Shown here in pieces: positions 17,953 to 27,246 of a stretch of DNA of 64,000 bases. Made by a program: the position numbers and the translations under genes. Positions within the stretch are counted from its first letter, which is position 1. The number at the start of each line of letters is the position of its first letter. Source of the DNA: Alphaproteobacteria bacterium HGW-Alphaproteobacteria-7 (GTDB lineage Bacteria; Pseudomonadota; Alphaproteobacteria; Sphingomonadales; Sphingomonadaceae); assembly GCA_002842735.1 (NCBI GenBank), contig PHEB01000008.1, positions 1 to 64,000 of the forward strand. Reading direction: 5' to 3'. The notes below the pieces were generated by a model. It saw only the letters and a program-made list of their open reading frames with translations, was not told where the DNA came from and ran no database searches.

Positions 17953-18243
17953 TCAGGCGGCGCGGGGTTGCACAGTCAATTGCAGCCCCAGCGCGTCAAG
18001 CACGCCGAGGAGCGTTTCCAACGTCGGATTGCCGTCTTCCGACAACGCCCGATAGAGCGCCTGTCGTCCGAGACCGGATTTCTTGGCGATCTCGCTCATG
18101 CCTTTGGAGCGCGCAACATCGCCCAGTGCGCGGGCGATATGCTTGGGGTCATTCCCCTCCATCGCCGCCTCGAGATAATAGAGGATATCTTCCTCAGTTT
18201 CGAGGTAATTGGCGGGGTCAAAAACGCATGACTTGAGCGGCAC
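17953..18243 (-). CDS. Addiction-module antidote, COG3636 (HI1420/HigA-like) family
   Basis: This 96-residue helix-turn-helix protein has the family signature: YLETEEDILYYLEAAM near the start and the HTH segment DVARSKGMSEIAKKSGLGRQ, ending in NPTLETLLGVLDALGLQLTV. Normally it pairs with a RelE/HigB-type toxin directly upstream. Here no such toxin exists; instead it starts three bases after the hicB stop, giving a hicA-hicB-antidote operon. It might regulate the operon or be a relic whose toxin was lost. Confidence 0.85.
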   Translation of the reverse strand: MPLKSCVFDPANYLETEEDILYYLEAAMEGNDPKHIARALGDVARSKGMSEIAKKSGLGRQALYRALSEDGNPTLETLLGVLDALGLQLTVQPRAA

Positions 18244-18246
18244 AGA

Positions 18247-18471
18247 TCACGCAGCAGCATAAATCGCTGGACGGTAACGCGCTTCCGGGATCGCAAGGTT
18301 CCCCGCGCGCGCCGATTCCAGCCAAGCATCGACGGCCAATCGCGCCTCTGCGATTGCTTCTTCGGGGGTATCACCAAAGGCGGAGCATGATTTCAGATCA
18401 GGCACGTCCGCGACCCAGCATTCGTCACGCTGAGACCAGAACACATTAATATGGTAGCGGTGATTCATCAC
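18247..18471 (-). CDS. hicB: HicB-family antitoxin
   Basis: This 74-residue protein has the HicB partial RNase-H-like fold: YHINVFWSQRDECWVADVPDLKSCSAFGDTPEEAIAEA, which matches the canonical pattern of a degenerate RNase H strand set followed by a helix. It neutralises HicA. There is no C-terminal DNA-binding domain, so operon autoregulation may be done by the third gene of the operon, the HTH antidote. The start overlaps the hicA stop by four bases. Confidence 0.88.
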   Translation of the reverse strand: MMNHRYHINVFWSQRDECWVADVPDLKSCSAFGDTPEEAIAEARLAVDAWLESARAGNLAIPEARYRPAIYAAA

Positions 18472-18719
18472 TTGCTCATTTCAAGGCCGAACTCTTCGAC
18501 CATATCAAGAAACTGGTCGATTTGGTAGGGCTTCGCTTGGCCGCCACGCGGCTGAATGCTGAGGCGACGCGGAACAGCCGCGTGCTTGTAGATGTGGTGA
18601 CTTCCGTTGATGCGGTCAAGCTCAAACCCAAAGGCCGTGAGGATGCGCTCGAAATCGGCGAATCGCATGGCGGCGCGAGACTGGACGAGGCGCGTGTAGA
18701 GTTTTTCGAGTTGGGTCAT
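18468..18719 (-). CDS. hicA: HicA-family mRNA interferase toxin
   Basis: This 83-residue dsRBD-like toxin cleaves mRNA independently of the ribosome. The core FERILTAFGFELDRINGSHHIYKH carries the conserved histidine (H41 in GSHH), and the fold continues with LSIQPRGGQAKPYQIDQFLDMVEEFGL. It is first in a three-gene operon with hicB and a COG3636 antidote. An inverted repeat 62-85 bases upstream is a likely operator, and the leader also holds a short hairpin (CGCTTT-GAT-AAAGCG at about 18747-18761). The start region has only a weak purine-rich ribosome site. Confidence 0.9.
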   Translation of the reverse strand: MTQLEKLYTRLVQSRAAMRFADFERILTAFGFELDRINGSHHIYKHAAVPRRLSIQPRGGQAKPYQIDQFLDMVEEFGLEMSK

Positions 18720-18780
18720 TTTTCTTCAACCGTTGGAGGATTGCCGCGCTTTATCAAAGCGGCGGGTCATGTGTTCTCTC

Positions 18781-18804
18781 TGTTAATGTATGACCACAAT
18801 AACA
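18781..18804. promoter_or_regulatory. Inverted repeat, candidate operator of the hicA operon
   Basis: TGTTAATGT, six bases, ACAATAACA: nine-base arms with a single mismatch, centred about 74 bases upstream of the hicA start, where its promoter should lie. Toxin-antitoxin operons are normally repressed by their own antitoxin at such palindromes. The HTH antidote encoded as third gene is the best candidate binder; this is inference. Confidence 0.6.
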
Positions 18805-18850
18805 GTTTGTGTCTCTTGCCGGGTCAGGAGCCCTCAACAAATTTTTTGCG

Positions 18851-19801
18851 CTAGGCCTGACGCACGACGGCGTCTGGCCAATTAGACAAGCGAATTGAAC
18901 GTCCTTTTGTTGCACTGCTCCAGCGCTGCTCAAGGGCGTGAAGATCCGGCGTATTCGCGTCGTCGGGAAAAGTGGCTTGCACAAACTGATGTATCAAACT
19001 CCACGGTGGCGAATGATCAGAGGTAAGTTCCCCGGCGAGGCTATCATTGCTGGGCAGTGGGGTGTCAGGCCTTAGTGCCAGACCGAGGGCTTTTCTGAGA
19101 CGGGCAACCAGCGCGAGAATTGCAAGTTGCCGTGAACCTCTCTGGGATATTGCATTATCCGTGAGAGGGGGCTCGAACCAGGCTGGCCCGATCCTCCGAC
19201 CAACCTGAAAGCCTTCATGTAATTCAGATAGTTCTGACAGTAATGCTTGAACCCAATCATCGAACCGAACGATAAACAGTCGGGCAAGCAACTGAAGTTC
19301 GACCGCCTGGGTGACACGTCCACCTGTTGGCACCTCAAATCCGCCTTCAGGTAGATTAGGGTCTGGCATAACTGCTACTGATTCGTGGACAGGAGAAATG
19401 GCGATTTGTGCGCTACGGTAAAATATGTTCCGAAGATCATAGCCTTGTCGACCGTCGAGATTTTTCAGCACTTTTGCAAAACGAGTAACAGTCTGCATGG
19501 TCGTTCTGGAAGTCTTGATCCATTCATGCGTAGCTCTCTGAGGATCGTCTTTTTCGTCCCAGAGTCTCTGCCACAGTTTCGCCATCTCGCATTCGTGAAC
19601 AAGAAGAATGTTGAAGCGGTGTCTGGCTGCTTTATCAATGTGCGAGCGGACACGATCCAATTGAGCGTTGGTGGATTTCAGCGCCTCGAAATACGGCCTG
19701 CTGCTCGAAAAAAATTCGGGGCCGTAGGAATAATCACGTGACCTAAGACCCTCTTGGATCGGCGCTTCCCTAACTTTCGGACGTCCCTTCACTTGTTCCA
19801 C
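18851..19801 (-). CDS. Orphan protein of unknown function
   Basis: This 316-residue protein has no domain I recognise. It appears largely alpha-helical: a basic N-terminus, a helix pair around [36 protein letters not shown], a central [28 protein letters not shown] helix and a charged C-terminus. No signal peptide or membrane helix. The GTG start at 19801 overlaps the uvrB stop by 13 bases; a second GTG at 19792 is possible. Base composition is clearly lower in GC than the neighbours and codon use is less biased, which, with the adjacent toxin-antitoxin genes, suggests a small acquired patch (about 17.95-19.8 kb). Confidence 0.65.
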   Translation of the reverse strand: MEQVKGRPKVREAPIQEGLRSRDYSYGPEFFSSSRPYFEALKSTNAQLDRVRSHIDKAARHRFNILLVHECEMAKLWQRLWDEKDDPQRATHEWIKTSRTTMQTVTRFAKVLKNLDGRQGYDLRNIFYRSAQIAISPVHESVAVMPDPNLPEGGFEVPTGGRVTQAVELQLLARLFIVRFDDWVQALLSELSELHEGFQVGRRIGPAWFEPPLTDNAISQRGSRQLAILALVARLRKALGLALRPDTPLPSNDSLAGELTSDHSPPWSLIHQFVQATFPDDANTPDLHALEQRWSSATKGRSIRLSNWPDAVVRQA

Positions 19802-22002
19802 TTCGCCCGCACCTTCCCATACCGCGTCTTGCGCGTCCCCGGTTTACCCTCGTTGCTCCGCCCCACAATCGGCGCGCGTCTTTGTTGGCCTACCGCTCCG
19901 CTGCTTGAGGCCCCATCCGGTATCCCCAGTTCGTCCGCTTCCAGCCGCCGGATTTCGTCGCGCAGGCGGCCTGCTTCTTCGAATTCAAGGTTTGCCGCCG
20001 CGTCGCGCATCCGTTTTTCGAGGTCTTCGATGTAGCTTCTGAGGTTGTGGCCGACGAGGTTGTTGCGTTCATCATCGCCGGTATCCACCAGCACGCTATC
20101 CTGCGCCGCTGTATGCGCGACGATGTCGTGGATGTTGCGCTTGATCGACAGCGGCGTGATGCCGTGTTCGGTGTTGAACTCTTCCTGCTTGGAACGGCGC
20201 CGGTCAGTCTCCGCGAGCGCGCGTTCCATGCTGCCCGTGATGCGGTCGGCATAGAGGATCACCCGCCCATCGACATTGCGCGCCGCGCGGCCGATGGTCT
20301 GGATCAGGCTCGTCTCGCTGCGCAGGAAGCCTTCCTTGTCCGCATCCAGGATCGCCACCAGCCCGCATTCGGGGATGTCCAGCCCTTCGCGCAGCAGGTT
20401 GATCCCGATCAGCACGTCATAGACGCCGAGCCTGAGGTCACGGATCAGCTCAATGCGTTCGAGCGTTTCCACGTCCGAGTGCATATAGCGCACCCGCACC
20501 CCGGCCTCGTGCATGAATTCGGTGAGGTCTTCGGCCATCCGCTTGGTCAGCGTGGTGACGAGCGTGCGATAACCCTTGGCCGCCGTGGCTTTGCATTCGA
20601 CGATGCAATCCTGCACCTGATCTTCGACCGGGCGGATTTCCACCGGGGGGTCGATCAACCCGGTGGGGCGGATCACCTGTTCGGCGAACACCCCGCCGGT
20701 CTGCTCCATCTCCCAACGCCCCGGCGTGGCGCTGACGGCAAAGGTTTGCGGGCGCATCGCGTCCCATTCGTTGAAGCGTAAGGGGCGGTTGTCGATGCAG
20801 CTTGGCAGGCGAAAGCCATATTCGGCCAGCGTCAGCTTACGGCGATGATCGCCCTTCGCCATCGCGCCGATCTGCGGCACGGTCTGGTGACTTTCATCGA
20901 CGAATAGCAGCGCATTTTCAGGGAGGTATTCGAACAGCGTCGGCGGGGGTTCACCCGGCAGCCGCCCGGTGAGGAAGCGCGAGTAATTCTCGATCCCCGC
21001 GCAGCTTCCCGTCGCCGCGATCATTTCCAGATCGAAATGGGTGCGCTGTTCCAGCCGCTGGCGTTCGAGCAGCTTGCCTTCCGCCTCCAGTTCCTTGAGC
21101 CGTTCTTCCAGCTCGAATTTGATCGCAGCCGCTGCCTGTTTCATCGTCGGGCCGGGCGTGACATAGTGCGAATTGGCATAGACCCGCACCTTCTCAAGGC
21201 TCGCGCCCTTGCTGCCGGTCAGCGGGTCAAACTCGGCAATATCCTCGATCTCGTCCCCGAAGAAGCTGACGCGCCAGGCCATGTCTTCATAATGCGAGGG
21301 GAAGACTTCGAGATTGTCGCCGCGCACGCGGAAGGTGCCGCGCGTAAACGCCGCGTCATTGCGCTTATATTGCAGCGCTACCAGCTTACGGATCAATTCA
21401 CGCTGATCGACCGTTTCGCCCGCCTTGATGTCGAAAATCATCGCTGAGTAGGTCTCGACCGAGCCGATGCCATACAGGCACGACACAGAGGCAACGATGA
21501 TCACGTCATCGCGTTCGAGCAAGCTACGGGTGGCCGAGTGGCGCATCCGGTCGATCGCTTCGTTTACCGAGGATTCCTTCTCGATATAGGTGTCAGACCG
21601 CGGGACGTAGGCTTCGGGCTGGTAGTAATCGTAATAGCTGACGAAATATTCGACCGCGTTTTCTGGAAAGAAGCTCTTGAATTCGCCGTATAACTGCGCG
21701 GCGAGGATTTTGTTGGGCGCAAGGATCAATGCGGGGCGTTGCAGCGTTTCGATCACCTTGGCCATGGTGAAGGTCTTGCCTGAGCCTGTGACGCCGAGCA
21801 GCACCTGCGTGTTCTCGCCCGCCAGCGCGCTTTGCGTCAGCTCTGCAATCGCGGTCGGCTGATCGCCTGCGGGCTCGTATTCGGACACCAGTTTGAACGG
21901 GATGCCGCCCATCGACTTGTCGGGGCGGGCAGGGCGGTGTGGGGTGAAGTCCGCGCCCGTGTCGGGCTCGTCCAACCCCCTGCGGATCACGAGTTCGGCC
22001 AT
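19789..22002 (-). CDS. uvrB: Excinuclease ABC subunit B
   Basis: UvrB is the damage-verifying helicase of nucleotide excision repair. From the preferred start MAELVIRRG at 22002 it has about 737 residues. Walker A GVTGSGKT is at 70-77, the DNA-clamping beta-hairpin [12 protein letters not shown] follows near 120-131, and the DExx box is LLFVDESH. The helicase half contains [22 protein letters not shown] sequence ([19 protein letters not shown]) and [11 protein letters not shown]-terminal UVR motif ([28 protein letters not shown]) binds UvrC. The tail beyond the UVR motif is basic. An in-frame ATG 32 codons upstream is open but not conserved. Confidence 0.96.
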   Translation of the reverse strand: MAELVIRRGLDEPDTGADFTPHRPARPDKSMGGIPFKLVSEYEPAGDQPTAIAELTQSALAGENTQVLLGVTGSGKTFTMAKVIETLQRPALILAPNKILAAQLYGEFKSFFPENAVEYFVSYYDYYQPEAYVPRSDTYIEKESSVNEAIDRMRHSATRSLLERDDVIIVASVSCLYGIGSVETYSAMIFDIKAGETVDQRELIRKLVALQYKRNDAAFTRGTFRVRGDNLEVFPSHYEDMAWRVSFFGDEIEDIAEFDPLTGSKGASLEKVRVYANSHYVTPGPTMKQAAAAIKFELEERLKELEAEGKLLERQRLEQRTHFDLEMIAATGSCAGIENYSRFLTGRLPGEPPPTLFEYLPENALLFVDESHQTVPQIGAMAKGDHRRKLTLAEYGFRLPSCIDNRPLRFNEWDAMRPQTFAVSATPGRWEMEQTGGVFAEQVIRPTGLIDPPVEIRPVEDQVQDCIVECKATAAKGYRTLVTTLTKRMAEDLTEFMHEAGVRVRYMHSDVETLERIELIRDLRLGVYDVLIGINLLREGLDIPECGLVAILDADKEGFLRSETSLIQTIGRAARNVDGRVILYADRITGSMERALAETDRRRSKQEEFNTEHGITPLSIKRNIHDIVAHTAAQDSVLVDTGDDERNNLVGHNLRSYIEDLEKRMRDAAANLEFEEAGRLRDEIRRLEADELGIPDGASSSGAVGQQRRAPIVGRSNEGKPGTRKTRYGKVRAKWNK

Positions 22003-22138
22003 GCATCGCCATATGCGGCGCGCGTGCGCGAATGTGAAGGGCCGCGAGGCTGGCCGGATGCGCAATTTTGCAGGGTCGGCGTGGATGAATTGTGACATTT
22101 CAGCGAAGGTTCATCCGCTGCGTGGCTTAGAGGCGCAT

Positions 22139-22972
22139 ATGGCTCCGTTGCGCTCCGTTCCTGAAATGCCTCGCCTTCCCGGCCCGTGGATGGCTGCCGC
22201 CGCTGCGGCCGGGGCTGGTGCGCGGCAGGCCTATGCGGCCAGCGCCTTTGCACGGCGCGTGGCGCTGGCGCGTGAAGTCATCCCTGAAGAACACGAAGCG
22301 GGCAAGCCCCGGCTGGTGCGGATGCTGGCAGAGGCTGACATCCTGCTCGAACCGCTGCGCCGCCCCCGCCGCACACTGGAAATCGCGCCCAGCGCCAACC
22401 CGCAGACGGCGATGATTCTGCCCGGTTTTGGCACGCGTCCGGGCCGGATGCGCTATCTCGCGCGGCAGCTTGAGGCGGCAGGCCACGTTGCCAAGCGTTG
22501 GGGGCAGGGCCGCAACTGGGGGCCGGATCAACAGCGATTTGAACTGTTGGAGGCACGGCTGCTTGATCTGCACGCGCGCCACGGGCGTAAGGTGGTGCTG
22601 ATCGGCTGGAGCCTGGGCGGGCTTTATGCGCGCGAACTGGCCAAGCGTCAGCCGCAAGCGGTGGCCAAGGTCATCACCATGGGATCGCCGTTTTCGGGCA
22701 GCCCGCGCGCCAATAATGTCTGGCGCGCCTATCAATTCATCACCGGCCATTCGGTCGATGCGCCGCCGATCGAGGCGGAACTGGCGGTCAAGCCTCCGGT
22801 GGAAACGGTCGCTTTGTGGAGCGCCAATGACGGCGCGATTGCCCCGCGCTGCGCGGCAGGCCGACCGGGGGAGCGCGACCGTGCGATTGCGGTGCGCTGC
22901 ACCCACATGGGGTTCACCTATGAACCGCAGGTGATCCATGCCGTGCTGAGCGAGCTTGAGATTACCCGCTAG
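22139..22972 (+). CDS. Alpha/beta hydrolase (lipase-like fold)
   Basis: About 277 residues from the ATG at 22139 (a start at 22166 is also possible). The fold begins with AMILPGFGTRPGRMRYLARQL (91-111), where PGFG is the oxyanion turn. The nucleophile elbow is GWSLG with S158, followed by D231 in WSANDGAIAP and H256 in CTHMGF, so the triad is complete. No signal peptide. The first 80 residues are a helical extension. Relatives are annotated only as hydrolases; the substrate is unknown. It diverges from uvrB. Confidence 0.82.
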   Translation: MAPLRSVPEMPRLPGPWMAAAAAAGAGARQAYAASAFARRVALAREVIPEEHEAGKPRLVRMLAEADILLEPLRRPRRTLEIAPSANPQTAMILPGFGTRPGRMRYLARQLEAAGHVAKRWGQGRNWGPDQQRFELLEARLLDLHARHGRKVVLIGWSLGGLYARELAKRQPQAVAKVITMGSPFSGSPRANNVWRAYQFITGHSVDAPPIEAELAVKPPVETVALWSANDGAIAPRCAAGRPGERDRAIAVRCTHMGFTYEPQVIHAVLSELEITR

Positions 22973-23052
22973 AACACTTTCCAAGACCGCTTTTCTTTTG
23001 CGCAACAGCGGTTAGACTGCCGCATGCCCATGCCGGGCAGCAGCGGGGGTCA

Positions 23053-24483
23053 ATGCACGCAAGCAGCGGCAATTTTGACGAGATGTTCGATGGCGGCGGC
23101 CATACAAGGCCGGCCTATGCCGAATATCGCCGCTGGTATGATGAGCAGCCCGGCGAATTCCTGCGCCGCAAAAACCGTGAGGCGGATGACGCCTTTCGCC
23201 GCACCGGGATCACCTTCAATGTCTATGGCGAGAACGAGGCGGAAGAACGCCTGATCCCGTTCGACATGGTGCCGCGCATCATTACTGCGGCCGAATGGCG
23301 CAAACTGTCACGCGGGATCGAACAGCGGGTGCGCGCGCTCAATTCGTTTCTCTATGATCTGTATCACCGGCAGGAAATCGTGCGCGCGGGCCGCCTGCCC
23401 GAACGTCTGCTGCGCGGCAATGATGCGTGGCTGGCGAACATGGTCGGCTTTACCCCGCCGGGCGGGATTTATACCCACATTGTCGGCATCGATCTGGTGC
23501 GCACCGGGCCGGATGAATTTTTCGTGCTCGAAGACAACGCGCGCACGCCTTCGGGCGTGTCCTATATGCTCGAAAACCGCGAAACGATGATGGGGATGTT
23601 CCCCGATCTGTTCAGCCGGATCGCGGTGGAAAGCGTGTCGAACTATCCGCGCCGTCTCGCGCGCAGTCTGGCCGCCTGCGCGCCGCCTGCGTTCACCGGG
23701 GGCAAGCCGACGGTCGCGGTGCTGACACCGGGGATTTATAACTCGGCCTATTTTGAACACGCCTTTCTGGCCGATCAGATGGGGGCCGAACTGGTCGAAG
23801 GCAACGACCTGCGGGTGGTCGGGGGCAGGGTGCAGATGCGCACCACGCTGGGATACAAGCCGATCGACGTGCTCTACCGCCGCGTCGATGATGATTACCT
23901 TGATCCGCTGACCTTCAATCCCGATTCTGCGCTGGGCGTGCCGGGGATCATGGATGTGTACCGTGCGGGCGGGATCACCATCGCCAATGCGCCGGGGACG
24001 GGCGTGGCCGATGACAAGGCGATTTACAGCTTCATGCCCGAAATCGTCGAATTCTATACTGGTGAAAAGCCGCTGCTGCCCAATGTCCAGACCTGGCGCT
24101 GCGCCGATAAGGATGCGCTTGCCTATGTGCTCGACAACCTTGCCGAACTGGTGGTGAAAGAGGTGCACGGATCGGGCGGATACGGGATGCTGATCGGGCC
24201 GACATCATCGAAGCGTGAAATCGCCGCCTTCCGTGAAAAGCTGATCGCGCGGCCCGATAATTACATCGCGCAGCCGACATTGGCGCTGTCGACCTGCCCG
24301 ATTTACACAGCCAAGGGCCTGTCCCCGCGCCATCTTGATCTGCGCCCCTTCGTGCTGGTTTCGCCCGAAGGGATCGACATTACGCCGGGGGGCCTCACGC
24401 GGGTGGCGTTGAAAAAGGGATCGCTGGTGGTCAATTCCTCGCAAGGGGGCGGCACCAAGGATACCTGGGTGCTGAAAGACTGA
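23053..24483 (+). CDS. Circularly permuted ATP-grasp protein (COG2308; DUF404/DUF407)
   Basis: This 476-residue protein belongs to the circularly permuted ATP-grasp family predicted to form amide bonds between amino groups and carboxylates. Diagnostic segments are RTGITFNVYGENEAEERLIPFDMVPRII (from about 54), DLYHRQEIVRAGRLPE, FFVLEDNARTPSGVSYMLENRE and VVKEVHGSGGYGMLIGP. It is the first of four plus-strand genes (alpha-E, transglutaminase, Anbu) that co-occur across many bacteria. No substrate is established; peptide synthesis or tagging is a proposed role for the cluster. Confidence 0.92.
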   Translation: MHASSGNFDEMFDGGGHTRPAYAEYRRWYDEQPGEFLRRKNREADDAFRRTGITFNVYGENEAEERLIPFDMVPRIITAAEWRKLSRGIEQRVRALNSFLYDLYHRQEIVRAGRLPERLLRGNDAWLANMVGFTPPGGIYTHIVGIDLVRTGPDEFFVLEDNARTPSGVSYMLENRETMMGMFPDLFSRIAVESVSNYPRRLARSLAACAPPAFTGGKPTVAVLTPGIYNSAYFEHAFLADQMGAELVEGNDLRVVGGRVQMRTTLGYKPIDVLYRRVDDDYLDPLTFNPDSALGVPGIMDVYRAGGITIANAPGTGVADDKAIYSFMPEIVEFYTGEKPLLPNVQTWRCADKDALAYVLDNLAELVVKEVHGSGGYGMLIGPTSSKREIAAFREKLIARPDNYIAQPTLALSTCPIYTAKGLSPRHLDLRPFVLVSPEGIDITPGGLTRVALKKGSLVVNSSQGGGTKDTWVLKD

Positions 24484-24504
24484 CATGGAGGATTACCCCG
24501 CCCC

Positions 24505-25449
24505 ATGCTAGGCCGCACCGCCAACAGCCTGTTCTGGATGTTCCGCTATCTTGAGCGGGCAGAGAACACCGCGCGCCTGCTCGACGCCGCATTGCGGATG
24601 GCGCTGACCCGTGATGTGGCCACGGCTGAGGCGGAATGGCGATCGGTGATCGCGACGCTCGGCCTGCAAGCGGCCTATGAGGCAGCGCATGATGGCTATG
24701 ACGGGTTGCAAGTGTGGAACTTCGTGCTGCGCGGGGCCTCCAACCCCGGCAATATCCGCGCAATGTTCGGCGCGGTGCGTAGCAATGCGCGCACGGCCCG
24801 CACCAATATTTCTTCCGATGTCTGGGAAGCGGTCAATGATAACTGGATGAAGCTCGATGCAATGCTCGCCCGCCCGGTCGGGCAGACCGCTGTGGGCGAG
24901 GTGCTGGGCGCAATCCGGCGCGCTGGCACGCAGGTGCACGGCGCGTTCGAAGGTTCGATCCTGCGCGACGAAGGCTATCACTTCGCGCGTGCCGGCACCT
25001 TCATCGAACGCGCAGACAGCACCGCGCGCATTCTCGACATGAAGTATTTCCTGCTGCTGCCATCGCTGTCTTACGTGGGTTCCAGCCTCGATACCGGGCA
25101 ATGGGAACAGGTGCTGCGATCGGTCGCGGGCGCGCGGGTCTATAGCTGGCTCAACGCCGGGCAGATCGAAGCGCGCGGGATTGTCGAATTCGTGGTGCTG
25201 GATGATCGCTTCCCGCGCAGCCTTGCGTTTTGCCGCAATGCGCTGCGCGAAACCTTGGCCGCGCTGGCGCGGATGCATGGGGCAGACGGGCAGTGCAATG
25301 CCTTGATGCGCGATGCCGATACCCGCATCAGCCACCTTACCGTCGATCAGATATTCGAGGCTGGGCTGCACGAATTTCTGATCGATTTCCTCGCCCGCAA
25401 CGCCGCCATCGCGCACGCGATTGCGCAGGATTATCGGTTCCACGCATGA
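24505..25449 (+). CDS. Alpha-E domain protein (COG2307; DUF403)
   Basis: This 314-residue all-helical protein has the family opening LGRTANSLFWMFRYLERAENTARLLDA and the repeated acidic-helix pattern, e.g. FARAGTFIERADSTARILDMKYF around 165-190. Its biochemical role is unknown; it always travels with the COG2308 ATP-grasp gene, here 21 bases upstream, and overlaps the transglutaminase start by four bases, so the three products probably act together in one complex. Confidence 0.92.
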   Translation: MLGRTANSLFWMFRYLERAENTARLLDAALRMALTRDVATAEAEWRSVIATLGLQAAYEAAHDGYDGLQVWNFVLRGASNPGNIRAMFGAVRSNARTARTNISSDVWEAVNDNWMKLDAMLARPVGQTAVGEVLGAIRRAGTQVHGAFEGSILRDEGYHFARAGTFIERADSTARILDMKYFLLLPSLSYVGSSLDTGQWEQVLRSVAGARVYSWLNAGQIEARGIVEFVVLDDRFPRSLAFCRNALRETLAALARMHGADGQCNALMRDADTRISHLTVDQIFEAGLHEFLIDFLARNAAIAHAIAQDYRFHA

Positions 25450-26294
25450 GCACGATGACACTCTCGATCCGGCACACCACGCATTACGCCTTTGCGCAGC
25501 CGGTGGTGCACGCGTTGCAGCGGTTGCGGCTGACGCCCAAGGAAACGCAGGGACAGCGGATCATCGATTGGTCGATGGCGCTGGAAAACGCCCATGCCGA
25601 GCTTGAATATGACGATCAGCATTTCAACCACGTCACGCTGATCGCGCTGGACCCCGGCGCGCGCGAGGTGACGGTGACCTGCGCAGGCACGGTTGAGACG
25701 GATGATAATGCCGGGGTGATCGGCCGCCATTCGGGCCATCTGCCGTTGTGGAGTTTTCTGCGCCAGACCGCGCTCACCCGTCCGGGCGCAAAGCTGCGCG
25801 CCTTGCTGCGCGAGGTGTCGGGGCCGGTTGATGAAGCGCCGCTCGATTTCCTCCACGCGCTGTCGGGCCTGATCCGTGACCGCGTTGCTTACGAGGCCGG
25901 GCGCACCCATTCGGCCACCACCGCCGAAGAAGCGATGCAGCATGGTTACGGCGTGTGTCAGGATCACGCGCATATCTTCATCGGTGCGGCGCGGGCGGCT
26001 GGTATCCCGGCGCGCTATATCAGCGGTTATCTGATGATGGATGACCGGATCGAACAGGAAGCGACCCACGCCTGGGCCGAAGCCCATGTCGAAGGGCTGG
26101 GCTGGGTCGGGTTTGACGTGTCGAACGGCATTTGCCCCGATCCGCGTTACGTCCGCGTGGCGACCGGCAGCGATTACCGCGATGCCGCCCCGATCACCGG
26201 GATCAGCATTGGAGCGACTGCCGAAGTGCTGACCGTCGGCGTGGCAGTGGAATCGCGCCCAACGGGGCAGCAGCAAGATCAATCAACGCAATAG
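25446..26294 (+). CDS. Transglutaminase-like cysteine protease (COG1305)
   Basis: The 282-residue protein starts at the ATG at 25446, overlapping the alpha-E gene's TGA. An N-terminal beta domain (1-90, beginning LSIRHTTHYAFAQPV) precedes the papain-like core with the catalytic triad C171 (HGYGVCQDHAH), H208 (THAWAEAHV) and D224 (GFDVSNG). In this cluster it is thought to cleave or transfer the peptide bonds made by the ATP-grasp partner. No signal peptide, so it is cytosolic. Confidence 0.92.
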   Translation: MSTMTLSIRHTTHYAFAQPVVHALQRLRLTPKETQGQRIIDWSMALENAHAELEYDDQHFNHVTLIALDPGAREVTVTCAGTVETDDNAGVIGRHSGHLPLWSFLRQTALTRPGAKLRALLREVSGPVDEAPLDFLHALSGLIRDRVAYEAGRTHSATTAEEAMQHGYGVCQDHAHIFIGAARAAGIPARYISGYLMMDDRIEQEATHAWAEAHVEGLGWVGFDVSNGICPDPRYVRVATGSDYRDAAPITGISIGATAEVLTVGVAVESRPTGQQQDQSTQ

Positions 26295-26357
26295 ACCGCC
26301 TTTGCCTAGGCGCGCGCTTCGGTATAGGGGCACCGCGCTGCTGAAAAAGGATATGGC

Positions 26358-27104
26358 ATGACCTATTGCGTTGGCATGGTGCTGGATAAGGGGCTGGTGC
26401 TGATGAGCGACACCCGCACCAATTCGGGCGTCGACAACATCTCCACCTTCCGCAAATTGTTCCATTGGAACGTGCCGGGCGAACGCATGATCGCGGTGAT
26501 GACCGCGGGCAACCTTGCCACCACGCAGGCGGTGATCAGCCAGCTTGAAGAACGCACCAAGGCGCCGGAGGAACGTGACAACGCGCTGCTTAAAGGGCCG
26601 ACGATGTTTCAGGTCGTCACTGAAATCGGCCGCTTGCTGCGCGCCACCATCGAAGCCGCGCAAAGCGGCAATGGCGACAGCGGCAAGGGGCGCTTTACCG
26701 CCACCATGATCGTGGCCGGGCAGATCGCCGGTATGCAGCCGCGCCTGTTCATGATCTATCCCGAAGGCAATTTCATCGAAGCCAGCTGGGACACGCCGTT
26801 TTTCCAGATTGGCGAAACCAAATATGGCCGCCCGATCCTGATCCGCGGCTATGATCGCGACATGAGTTTTGAAGATGCGGTGAAATTGCTGATGGTGAGT
26901 TTCGATTCCACCCTCAAGGCGAACCTGTCGGTCGGGCTGCCGCTGGATCTGCTGGTAATCGACAAGGATGGGTTCGAGCCTGCCCACGAACACCGGATTA
27001 CCGCCGATGATCCATATTTTGAAACGATCTCATCGGGTTGGGGAAATGCGCTGCGATCCGCGTTCCATTCGCTTCCACCTTACCAATTTGCCGACAAGGG
27101 CTGA
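26358..27104 (+). CDS. Anbu proteasome-type protease (COG3484)
   Basis: This 248-residue protein is related to HslV and proteasome beta subunits. It starts MTYCVGMVLDKGLVLMSDTRTNSGVDN: removal of Met would expose Thr2, the expected N-terminal nucleophile, and the D17-T-R pattern and the lysine-bearing region of Ntn hydrolases follow (FRKLFHW). No propeptide and no ATPase partner in the window, as known for Anbu, which forms helical or ring assemblies on its own. It closes the ATP-grasp/alpha-E/transglutaminase cluster 63 bases after the transglutaminase gene. Confidence 0.92.
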   Translation: MTYCVGMVLDKGLVLMSDTRTNSGVDNISTFRKLFHWNVPGERMIAVMTAGNLATTQAVISQLEERTKAPEERDNALLKGPTMFQVVTEIGRLLRATIEAAQSGNGDSGKGRFTATMIVAGQIAGMQPRLFMIYPEGNFIEASWDTPFFQIGETKYGRPILIRGYDRDMSFEDAVKLLMVSFDSTLKANLSVGLPLDLLVIDKDGFEPAHEHRITADDPYFETISSGWGNALRSAFHSLPPYQFADKG

Positions 27105-27246
27105 ATCTTTACCATAATCAAACTCCGATATGGATGAAAATATCCAAGCAATTTCAATGGTAAGATGCTTTCCGGATATGGTGAATGCTCCAGATCGGCG
27201 GCGCTACTGCGTGTATCCCTTAAGGGACTGCCGCAAGCCTGTGTCC

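Noticed and set aside
18720-18770. Alternative ATG at 18768-18770 as start of HicA
   Set aside because: Reading from it meets a TGA after 14 codons, so it cannot extend the toxin.
27130-27246. N-terminal extension of the LuxR-type regulator from the ATG at 27130
   Set aside because: No ribosome site, AT-rich and codon use unlike the gene; the receiver begins naturally at the ATG at 27247.
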